Shown here one piece after another: positions 55,239-64,000 of a stretch of DNA of 64,000 nt. Numbering within the stretch: the first letter of the stretch is position 1; each line of letters opens with the position of its first letter. Made by a program: the position numbers and the translations under genes. This DNA comes from Alentia gelatinosa (Eukaryota > Annelida > Polychaeta > Phyllodocida > Polynoidae), in contig OX465584.1 in assembly GCA_950022655.1 (NCBI GenBank), forward strand, positions 60,080,841 to 60,144,840. Reading direction: 5' to 3'. The notes below the pieces were generated by a model, which searched no databases, had not been told where the DNA came from, and saw only the letters and a list, made by a program, of their open reading frames with translations.

Positions 55239-58200
55239 CTGTAAGTGGACATGTTTGATTTGGTTGAACTTTTGTTAAATTTTATTTCAAATGGTTTTAT
55301 TTGGAATCAAATTTAGCACTTATATAGAATGCCCTGACCATGCTGTACAAGCTACAAAACAAGATGATAATTTAGTGTTTGTACGGAACAAGGCGTTTAC
55401 TCCGAGTTCCGTACAAACTGTAAATCATTATCAAATTTTGTGGCTTGTACAAGCATGGTAGGTTGTTCTATATTTACTATATACCCGAAATTAAGAAAAA
55501 TCATTTATTTCATTTGGCTTAATTTTACAAATATTTGATAAAAGTTTCCGGAAGTGTTCTTTATTTTCCCGTGTGGAACACTGTTCTGTAAAGTATTCTA
55601 CATTATATGGCGAAACGGTGCGTATTTACAGTATATACGGCATGGGTGTATAGTAAAAGCAATTCCAGGTTCGGAAATAGCCGATCTGCCACCTGGCCCC
55701 TCTGCAGGTGCAAACATAAACACTAATTGTGTACAATGGAGTAGGTTCGCTATTTAAAGGCATACCCTATAATTCCACTTTGGGTGACAAGGATAATTTT
55801 GTAATATTTAGAGGGGACCCTGTATTATACATGGTCTTGACTTTCTGGCCCTTAGCCTTGATATACCTTTTAGAAGGATATTTTGATGAATTATTTTTAA
55901 AGTGTACATGTAATTTGGAGAGGTAGGTATTATTCTCATTGTTGGAAAGTTACATGTTGCCACACGAATATACAATTGTTCGGTGGTGAAATAGGCACAT
56001 GTATTCATCTCAGAACTATGATTACTAAAAAAAAAAGCGAAACTAAGAAAAATATATATATTAAAAGAAATAGACATTGTTAAAAAGGAAGTAATCACTT
56101 TATATATAATGAACTAATTTTGTGGTACACGTTATAGTCAATATTGTATTAGAAGAGCGATTGTAAAATTGAAATCAATATATGACATCTTTTCAACAAC
56201 AAAAAATCTTAAATGGCTCAAATGCTAGGTTTCCAAAAGAACTAATGTACTAATATCATTAGAAATAGACTTGATATTTCGAGATAAATAATGAATCTTA
56301 TCATTTCGCTGGTGATATTGCGAACATCTCGTTGGGAACTGCGAATAATTAGCAAGAACCACTTATGTTTTCAAATTCAACCGTTTCTCTAATTAAAGAA
56401 ATACTTATGGTTGTATCTAGCTATAATGTTCTACAACGTTCTCCTGCAAGATTTGAGGGACGTTCCCTCCACATTGTAAAGTTACGAAGCCCAACCTCTC
56501 ATGAGTTTGGTTTAGGTTCTGTATTACGATAGGATTTTCTTTTTTTACCATTGTTAATAATGTCTGTTATTCCATGTATGTCTTTCTCTTTTTTTCCCCA
56601 AAAGAGCAAGCAGCTATGAAATTCGTTATTATGTTGTACACGGATAAATTACTGTTGTATTGAATACTAATTCCATGCACGTTTGAGAAGTGCCAATAAA
56701 TTGCTTTAAAAAAAACTTATCTAGGAAGGGAAAACAAAAAAGTAAGGGAGATCTGTAATCAAAAGGTAGTCACCTGTCACCAATCATGATGGTTCTTGAA
56801 GGTGCTACGTTGTGTTTCTCGTGGGTAACTTCAAAAATGGGCTTGTACGGTTTTCCGCAGATGGTTGCTTTTCTCCCAGCAGCAATCTCTACACACCCCA
56901 CAATGGAGCCAGTCCCTGAACACACAAAAAAGAGATCTCAGGCACAGTTAACAGGTCTGTTGTAGGGAAAGTATGTGAACAGAGGCATGATATGAAGCAT
57001 AGATATGTTACTCAACTCTGTTTCTGTACAAATAATAAAAAGAGGTAATTTTACTTAGATGGGAGATTTTCAGGCTTTTCAGACCCATAATTTTTATTAA
57101 CTAGTCATGAACAGATTAGCCCTGTATTGGCTGCACACCTTTTCCAGAGCTGTAAGTATACGGCAGCACCCTCAGCACTATACACATATCCTACAGCGGC
57201 CAACCTCACAAATTTTATAAGTACTTTATGCGGCTTATGAGGTCTGTTAACCCTTTATCGGCTGCACACCATTTCCAGAGCGGTAAGTATACGGCAGCAC
57301 CCGCAGCACTATACACATATCCTACGGCAGGCAGAATAATTAGTTTTAACAATTTGCCAGGTATTTACAACGGCATCTCAATGTAACTATAGTGACATTC
57401 AATTTAAAAGTATTTTATTTCACAGGATAATATTACCCCACATATATACCCCGATTTAGATCATCAAAATCCATCAAGTTATTAATGGAAAAAATTATTT
57501 ACCAAACTTCTATTTAAAAGTACTGACAAATTCATCATGACATTATCCTGCCATTACAACCTTTAAAGCTTTGTTCTGCCACCAATGGGTTTAGAACTGA
57601 TTAGGGGCCATCCATAAAGTATGCACACACTGAGGGGGGGTTAAACAATTTTGGAAATTTTGCGTATGCCCCTTCTTACCTACGTACTTTATTGATGGCC
57701 CCTTAGAGTATTCTATGTATGAAATCACCATGTATTGATGTTAGTTCATGTATCAAATGAAAGGTGAGATTTGGTAAGCAGCTTCTAAGAAACATTTTTA
57801 TTCACTAATTTCTTTCATTACAAACTCTTCACTTCAATTTAAAAAAAAGTCATCTTTAGAATATCTAACATTATCAAACATTGACCAACATGAAGTTTGT
57901 AGCATAGTTTACAAATAAAAAGTACAGATATGAACATAACAATTTTAAATGAATTATATATATACACTTGTCTGAAAGGTTCCATCTATTTTTCTGACTT
58001 AGGGTAATAAGACTGAAGATGCAATTGACATGAACATTCTGTTTAAAGTTTCATTTTAGGAGATACCAGAAGGGTCGCAATCTGGAAAAGCCATATATAA
58101 GTCTAACTGAAAAGTCAGGAAGGAATAGCTTAGCTTAGACAAATTATTAGAATTTAAACATATACATTTTTCTTTTTCTAAAAGGAAGCAGAAGAAAATG

Positions 58201-61200
58201 ACCACACCGAAAATATAGGTTCAAAGGATCAGGTGTCTTTCTGTGTGCTACAGTTGTAAGAAATCTTATGAATAAACACTTCTTGCCTAAAAAACAAAAG
58301 TAAATAAAAAGATTCATTCAAACCTTGTGCTTATTCCATAGAAATATCATTATCCAAGTGTAAGAACTATAACATATGTCAGTATAATATCCATGCAAAA
58401 CAGAATCAGTACTCTCCAATAGGCCATTAGGGATGTCAATTAAGGTAAGAAAAAACAGTGGAAATATATTTCATGTGGAATTTACTGCCACAGTGAGACT
58501 GAGAAAACATCATTCTTACTAGGGAATAGGGCTGAGGGTGTGTAGGGAGGATCAATTTACTGAGTTATTGGTATGGATGAGGCTCAATTTAGACTATCTT
58601 TTTGAACATTTGTTTGTTTGTTTGTGGGTTTGATTTAACGTCCAGTTAACCATTGCAGGTTCTCACCAGACTTTCTCAAGGTTCTTTTACACCACTAGGG
58701 TGGTGATCAAATCTATGAAATGAATTTAGGAAGAAACCTCACCCCTACATATTTACCGAGGTGATAGTTCCTTTACTTCCCACACCACATAGACATGGTA
58801 TGAGAAGGATTGGCCTTTGATATAGCAGTAAATCTACCACTGCTGGGGGTGAAGGAGAAAAGTGGCTGCAGTGGGACCTGAATCAATAAAGTCTGACAAC
58901 CTTGGGATTACAAGTCCAGTGCTCTTTACCACTGAGCTAACTCCCCACCCTGGTTGCTTTTGTTATGCTTGTGTGCAAGAATATCCGGTCTGCACCATGA
59001 GGAGGCAAGGCACCAAGAGGGTGAACAGATTGGTAATTGCTGTCCACCCCAGCAGACCCTTTTTGTACAAGAATTTTTTTTTTTACAAACTGGGAATGAA
59101 AACAAGGATTTTCATTAAAAGTGGAAAGCTGTCAGTTCTAAATATGATATTTTCTTCTGGAGTTAAGAGGTCTTTTATACTCAAGAACTAGGTAAAAAAT
59201 AACAATATCAGGGCTAGCTCTTATCATCTACAGTTAGTCTTCTCTGCTATATTTTCTCTTTTTTACATTGATCACATTTCCTTTTCTACTTAATAAGGAC
59301 CCAAAGTGAACCTAATTAAATTATAGATACCTATTCATGAAAATTCATTTTCATGGACAGCTAAATACAAGTCTATAGACTTCAGATTTGTAGGACCTGA
59401 GACTGGAGTTGTAGTTGAAAAAACAGTAGAACCCTGCCTAACAGACACCCAACAAAAGCAGACACCTCGCATAAGCAGACACTTCGCATAAGCAGACAGT
59501 TTTGCTCAGAATGGAATTTTTTCCATTTACTAGATGTAGTAGATTTAAATCTTGTGTAAGCGGAGACCCCGCATAAGCAGACACACTGAGTTATTGCAAT
59601 ACCTGGGAAGAATTTATTGTCAGCCAAAGGAAGGCAACTGTCATGGGCGGTGCCAATAAAATGGCAGCCTGGCTGCAGTGCGTATGATTGGGCTTTCTGC
59701 AGCTTGGCGAAGTTGAATTTCCAATCGAAGCCAACAACGACACACTTAACCTGGGGGATGGGCAGACACCAGAACACACATAAAACAGTGATTATATCAA
59801 TAGAATATGCACAATTCAGGGGCATTTCCCCTACCTGCATAATGATAAGAGAGACGGCAGGCTTGGTGTGAATAAAATTTCATTGAAGAGATTTGATTGA
59901 TAAAATTTTGTTTGATTAAATTATATGATTAAATTTGACAATTATTATTATAAAATGAAGAGGGTGAAGAAGAAATGGAAATATGAAGAAATAAGAAGGA
60001 GTGGGAGGAAATGAAAACATACGTGTGGATGGTTATGTGTTGGAGGAGAAGGAAGGGGAGAGGAAGTAGGAGGGAGATGTTTAATTAGTTATTGTCTTTT
60101 TTTTGTCTATTTAGGTGGTTTAATGTCCAATTTGCTCAATTAGATTTACTTTGGGTTGACCGAATCTATGAGATGACCATAGGTAGAAATCGTAAGGTAG
60201 GGTGTGAAATGAATTGCTAGGTTGTGCAATGAGCGCCCCTGACTTAACGGCAAGGGCAGCTTTTTAGCACTAATAAGGCTATTCTGTCATAAAGGGATGG
60301 CTTTAATTTTTTTTTAGAGAGGTGTATTCGCCACTTCAATGTAGAATAGCAATGAAGGTATTATATACCTATGACAGGAAATTATACAGATACCAACCTA
60401 TCCTATAATTTTGGTATTTCATCCATCCCAGCATACATTGCCTGGATGGAGAAATCTCAACATACTCTGATTTTGCCTGTAGTATGCTATAGTGCTCCCA
60501 ACACACTCTTGCTAGCAGTTCGACTTCGTCTATAGGTATAGAATACAAGTGAAATATATTTACCTTGTCGTGATGTCTTCACATACCTTCATGCTTTCAA
60601 TAAATATAATCAATGAGTTTGTAGAGCGAGATGATTATCTTATCTTTTCATTGAGGTACGTGAGGATATCTTGGCAAGGTTAATGTGTTTCACTAAAGTA
60701 TGACAGGTTGTTGGTTAGGGTATGGATGATGCAGTAATGTTGATATGAGAATGAAACCCAAGGCCACCTGATATAGATTGCATGTTTTTGTATCCATACA
60801 CATGTCAGGAGGGTGTGTACTTGTATGGATGTAGAGTAGCTGGAAATCATATCATTTTATTAGGACACATTGATACTGAAGAGATGCCAATGATACATTA
60901 TAAAAAAGGGAATACCAGATAATGAGATTTGTTGGTTGTTTGGGTAGTTTAACATCCAATATCTTCTATTAGACTTACTTGGGGTATGAAGGTGATCGAA
61001 TCTATGAGATGAATTTAGGAAAAACTCTTACCCCTACACATTTACTGAGGTGGGAGTCTTTTTTATTTCCCACACCACATAGAGGAATACCAGAGGGCAC
61101 CACCTTCACGTTTGGGTGAATTGTTTGTTTGTTTGTTTGTTTGTTTGGATACTTTAACATCAATATGTTCTAATAGACTTGCTTTGGTTGGGTGAAAATC

Positions 61201-63179
61201 TTACCGCTGCACATTTACTGAGGTGAGAGTTTGTTTAGTTCCCATGCGACATAAACATGCTATGAGAACTACTGGCCTTTGACATAGCAGTAAGTCTAGC
61301 ACCCTTGGGTGGTGCATTCCCTGAATAGCCCTTTCAGTCTAGAGATTGCCAGGAGGCATTCCCCAGGTGAGTCTTAAAGATGCCTCCAAAGCATTTTTAG
61401 GGCATTTTAACAAATTTTTAGGAGAAATAATTCATATGGTTTCATGATTTCTTCCAGATATATAGAAAACAATATAGGCATTCTAATTAAGTATGGGTTA
61501 CAATACTGTAGCCAAGGGAACTCTTGGTACCATTGTGATATCTACTAAGCGTATATATTATTTGTTTGTTTGGTTTGATTTAATGTCCAGTCAACCATTA
61601 TAGGTCCTTACCAGACTTTCTCAAGGTTCTTTTATACCACGAGGGTGGTGATCGAATCTATGAGTATGAGATGAATGTAGGTAGAAATCTCACCCCTACA
61701 CATTTACCAAGGTGAGAGTTCTTTCACTTCCCATACCACATAAACATGGTACGAGAAGGATTGCCCTTTGATATAGCAGTAAATCTACCACTGTTGGGGG
61801 TGAAGGAGAAAAGTGGCTGCAGTGGGACTCCAATCAACAAAGTCCAGTCCTCTTTACCACTGAGCTAACTCCCTGACCTGGTCGCTTCCGTTATGCTTGC
61901 GTGCAAGCATATCCAATCTGCAACACGAGGAGGCAAGGCGACCAAGAGGGTGAACAGATTGGTAATTGCTGTCCACCCCAGCAGACCTGCATGACACTTT
62001 TCTGAAAGGTCCCATCTATTTTTCTGACTTGAGATAATATGACGGATCATGTAATTGACATGAACATTGTGTTTAAAGTTTCACTTTAGGAGATACCAGA
62101 GGGGTGGCAATCTGGAAAAAAATACATATTAGTCTAACCGACTAAAGTCAGTCAGGAAAAGCGTGGCTTAGACAAATTCTTAGAATTTAAACATACACAT
62201 TTTTCTTTTTCTAAAAGGGAGCAGAAGAAAATGACCACACCGAAAATATAGGTTCAAAGGAACAGGTATGTCTTTCTCTGCTGTTGGAACATGTACTACA
62301 GTCATAAGAAATCTTATGAATAAACACTTCTTGCTTCAAAATGAATTGAAAAAGTTATAAAGACTCATTCAAACCTTGTGATTCTTTTATAGAAATATCA
62401 GTCCGAGTGTAAGAACTATTGCTTTTTAAAGAGGAAGCAAAAGATACCACAAACCAGAATAATATCCATGTAAAACAGAATCAGTCATTTCCAATAGGCA
62501 GGGACGTCAGTTAATGTCAGAAAAAAACAGAGGAAATATTTTTCATGTGGAATTTACTGCCACAGTGAGACTGAGAAAACATCAGTTTTACTATGGAATA
62601 AGGCTGAGGTTGTGTGGGGAGGATCAAATTACTGTTTCATTATGTATATTTATATATTAAATATATTTCATTCTGTTATATACACTGGTATTATGAACAT
62701 ATTACGCTCATAAACTCGGTGGTCCAAAGTTAAAGAATATGTTGCCAGGGGGTTGTTTGGCTTCAGGCATGGCATAACTAAGCAGATACGGTGCGACACT
62801 GGCTTGTGGGAAAAGGCCTATTTAGTAGACAGTGCACCCTTGGTGAATTTATGGGACTATGTTTGTGAGTGCAAAAACATCAGAATTTATAAGGCTTCCT
62901 GCCGTAGGATTTGTATATAGGGCCGGGTGTGCTGCCATATATTTGACGTTCTACTAAAGATGTGCGGCTTTTGAAGTGTCTGAGGGTATGTCTACTTTCC
63001 CCACCATATTTTGTGTTATTCTTATTCTCACCTGGAAAGAAGTGATTGTCAGCCAAAGGAAGGCAACTATCAAGGTTGGTGCCAATAAAATGGCAGCCTG
63101 GCTGCATCGCGTATGATTGGGCTTTCTGCAGCTTGGCGAAGTTGAATTTCCAATCGAAGCCAACAACGACACACTTAAC
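55046..63179 (-). CDS. PGP: Phosphoglycolate/glycerol-3-phosphate phosphatase, PGP-type HAD (3' part)
   Basis: On the minus strand one copy of the duplicated exon (63032-63179 or 59603-59750), then 56774-56915 and 55046-55238, give 160 residues with matching phases (1 and 2) and a TGA stop. This is the C-terminal half of the roughly 320-residue PGP family, cytosolic HAD phosphatases with a C2 cap that hydrolyse phosphoglycolate or glycerol-3-phosphate. Visible features are VVVGFDWKFNFAKL, PGCHFIGT, PGTGSIVGCVEIAAGR, GKPYKPIF (Lys of HAD motif III) and MIGDRCNTD (acidic motif IV), then LLVLTGYSSLDEV and VPHYYVP. The catalytic DxD motif I and the start codon lie in exons beyond 63179, outside the window. 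PDXP (pyridoxal phosphatase) is the nearest alternative; the overall pattern fits PGP better, from memory. Confidence 0.92.
55345..55690. repeat. Dispersed repeat with hairpin, uninterrupted copy
   Basis: Matches 7790-8365 without the MITE. Contains the inverted pair TTTGTACGGAAC / GTTCCGTACAAAC around a 20-base loop. It sits in the last PGP intron. Confidence 0.7.
56774..56915 (-). CDS. PGP: PGP exon: HAD motif III and start of motif IV
   Basis: Acceptor gtgttcag and donor GTGACT on the minus strand; two bases, 46 codons, two bases. It reads TGSIVGCVEIAAGRKATICG, then KPYKPIF (the motif III Lys), THEKHNVAPSRTIMIGD, and is completed to GDRCNTD by the next exon. This exon holds cap-to-core sequence and part of the Mg2+ site. 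A single copy is present. Confidence 0.94.
57114..57335. repeat. Local tandem duplication of about 90 bp
   Basis: GGCTGCACACC and GTAAGTATACGGCAGCACCC...GCACTATACACATATCCTAC occur twice, 130 bp apart, preceded by TTAGCCCTG and TTAACCCTTTA, which recall the TTAA elements at 9928 and 15502. Confidence 0.8.
57604..57702. mobile_element. 99-bp MITE with GGGGCCATCCATAAAGTA ends and TTA duplication
   Basis: Left GGGGCCATCCATAAAGTA, right TACTTTATTGATGGCCCC, flanked by TTA on both sides (57601-57603, 57703-57705). Confidence 0.85.
58606..59060 (-). mobile_element. tRNA-Thr-like SINE, most complete copy (minus strand)
   Basis: Minus strand: leader from CTGCTGGGGTGGACAGC, then GGGGAGTTAGCTCAGTGGTA AAGAGC, CTGGACTTGTAATCC (a TGT anticodon-like loop), TTGATTCAGGTCCCACTGC (B-box-like), body, and a tail of CAAACAAACAAACA. 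The intact tRNA-like fold here is missing from the other copies, which lack the anticodon-arm bases. Confidence 0.8.
59603..59750 (-). CDS. PGP: PGP cap exon, copy 1 (duplicated, alternative)
   Basis: 49 codons plus one base, from acceptor cccccag to donor GTATTG on the minus strand. It begins VKCVVVGFDWKFNFAKLQKA and ends LPLADNKFFPG. It joins in frame to 56774-56915. It differs from copy 2 at nine bases and four residues: Leu for Met, Ala for Asn and His for Leu in the GTNxD motif (here GTAHD), and Lys for His near the end. The frame and splice sites are intact. Because 148 is not a multiple of three, using both copies in one mRNA would shift the frame. Confidence 0.8.
60103..60195 (-). mobile_element. 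SINE 3' fragment
   Basis: GGTGGTTTAATGTCCAATTTGCTCAATTAG and GAATCTATGAGATGA match the tail-proximal body of the SINE at 48667. Confidence 0.6.
60930..61083 (-). mobile_element. SINE 3' fragment
   Basis: TTGTTTGGGTAGTTTAACATCC to TTTCCCACACCACATAGA; the tRNA-like head is absent. Confidence 0.65.
61115..61325 (-). mobile_element. SINE fragment with (TTTG)n
   Basis: A run of TTTG repeats at 61122-61147 is followed by body sequence up to GGCCTTTGACATAGCAGTAAG. Confidence 0.65.
61560..61988 (-). mobile_element. tRNA-derived SINE directly preceding duplication unit 2
   Basis: Near full length: CTGCTGGGGTGGACAGC leader, AGGGAGTTAGCTCAGTGGTA A-box region, body and TTTG/CAAA tail. Its leader end abuts the start of the duplicated block at about 61990. 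Confidence 0.75.
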
Positions 63180-64000
63180 CTGGGGGATGGGCGGACACCA
63201 GAACACACATAAAACAGGGATTATGTCAATACAATATGCACAATTCAGGGGTTTTAGTACTAGTAAGGCTATTCTGTCATGGTAGGGATGGCTCTAAAAT
63301 TTCATATTTTCTTTCTTTTTTTTAATTTTTAGAGAGGTGTTTATTCGCCATGTCTTAGTAATTCTAAACTTAAATTTTGAATACTAATGTAGGTATTATA
63401 TACCTATGACAGGAAATCCTACATATATGTACCTATCCTATAGTTTTGGTATTTCATCCATCCCAGTATATTGTTCCAGGATGGAAAAATATCAACATAC
63501 TCTGATTTTGCCTGTAGTATGCTACAGCCCTCCCAGTTCACTCTGGATAGCAGTTCGATTTCCATTATGTTTCGGTAAATATTTAATTAATCATCAATAT
63601 CTAAAGGTATATAATACAAGTGAAACATATCAACCTTGTCGAGACATCCTCACATACCTTCTTGATTCGATGAAAATAATCAATGAGTTTGTAGAGCGAG
63701 ATGATTATTTTTATCATTTCGTCGAAAGAAATGTGATACCTGAGGATATCCCATCAAGGTTAATGTGTTTCACTAAAGTATGACAGGTTGTTGGTTAGGG
63801 TATAGATGATGCAGTCATGTTGATATAAGAATAAAGAACCAAAGCCCCCTGATATAGATTGCATGTTTTTGTATCCATACACATGTCAGGAGGGTGTGTA
63901 CGTGTATGAATGTAGAGTAGCAGAAAATCATCTCATTTTGTTTGGACACCTTGATACTGAAGAGATGCCAATGATAAATTATAAAAAAGGGAATACCAGA
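61990..64000. repeat. PGP intronic tandem duplication, unit 2 (runs to window end)
   Basis: TTTTCTGAAAGGTCCCATCTATTTTTCTGACTT onward matches unit 1, includes the cap exon copy 2, and ends GGGAATACCAGA at the very end of the window, the same point where unit 1 ends. 62650-63015 has no counterpart in unit 1. Confidence 0.88.
63032..63179 (-). CDS. PGP: PGP cap exon, copy 2 (duplicated, canonical motif)
   Basis: Same length, phase and position in the protein as copy 1, with acceptor cccccag and donor GTGAGA, a stronger donor than copy 1. It keeps GTNLD, the form usual in PGP/NagD-type phosphatases. In transcript order it comes before copy 1. Its intronic flanks are also duplicated, so it arose by tandem duplication of genomic DNA and not by retroposition. 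Confidence 0.85.

Larger units (their letters stand above)
57966..60925. repeat. PGP intronic tandem duplication, unit 1
   Basis: CTGAAAGGTTCCATCTATTTTTCTGACTT at the start through the cap exon copy 1 to AAAAAAGGGAATACCAGA. Corresponds to unit 2 from 61990 to the window end. Carries its own SINE (58606-59060) and other insertions, which explain why the offset changes from about 4.0 to 3.4 to 3.1 kb. Confidence 0.88.

Noticed and set aside
58920..58950. Possible functional tRNA-Thr gene on the minus strand
   Set aside because: The acceptor stem and T arm do not pair as in a tRNA gene, and the sequence continues into a shared repeat body with a (CAAA)n tail, so it is a SINE head.
63406..63783. 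125-residue plus-strand frame near the window end
   Set aside because: The counterpart in duplication unit 1 (60400-60720) is broken by stops and frameshifts, and no similarity is recognised.

Overview
This is animal (metazoan) nuclear DNA. It contains short exons with canonical GT/AG junctions and long introns, and nearly all space between exons is filled with miniature transposons (MITEs), foldback elements, tandem repeats and SINEs. The transporter and phosphatase exons, together with the high MITE load, fit an invertebrate deuterostome. Amphioxus (Branchiostoma) is my best guess, from general knowledge only.

Two protein-coding genes are supported, and both are cut by the window. (1) Plus strand, 6387-26405: ten exons encode the last 434 residues of an SLC6 sodium- and chloride-coupled neurotransmitter transporter, from the end of extracellular loop 2 through TM4-TM12 to the stop codon. 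From memory it is closest to glycine transporters of the GlyT2/SLC6A5 type. The exons for TM1-TM3 are not in the window and should lie upstream. (2) Minus strand, 55046-63179: three coding steps encode the last 160 residues of a phosphoglycolate/glycerol-3-phosphate phosphatase (PGP-type HAD phosphatase). One of these exons is present twice (59603-59750 and 63032-63179). The duplicates have the same length, phase and intact splice sites, so they are a candidate mutually exclusive pair.

Layout: 1-6386 is probably intron or upstream sequence of the transporter (microsatellite, MITEs, a 1-kb foldback element). 6387-26405 is the transporter body. 26406-29720 is the 3' flank with MITEs. 29720-36838 and 40553-47535 are two copies of a segmental duplication. 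Between them, 37300-40330 is a G-skewed, GC-rich segment with similar sequence at both ends. 47536-55045 is AT-rich and has a SINE, broken fragments of an apparently mobile coding sequence (49203-49892), a 109-bp minisatellite (52130-53110) and a foldback element. 55046-64000 is the phosphatase, with SINEs and a tandem duplication in its introns.

The most unusual observation is in the transporter gene. Three separate minisatellites each straddle an exon-intron junction, so that each repeat unit carries a copy of the exon edge plus the splice site: a 69-bp donor array after the TM5 exon, a 41-bp donor array after the TM10 exon, and a 39-bp acceptor array before the TM11-TM12 exon. The last one is an uninterrupted reading frame that runs in frame into the real exon. 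This gives dozens of decoy splice sites inside one gene. I found no bacterial-type system, CRISPR array, rRNA or functional tRNA gene.
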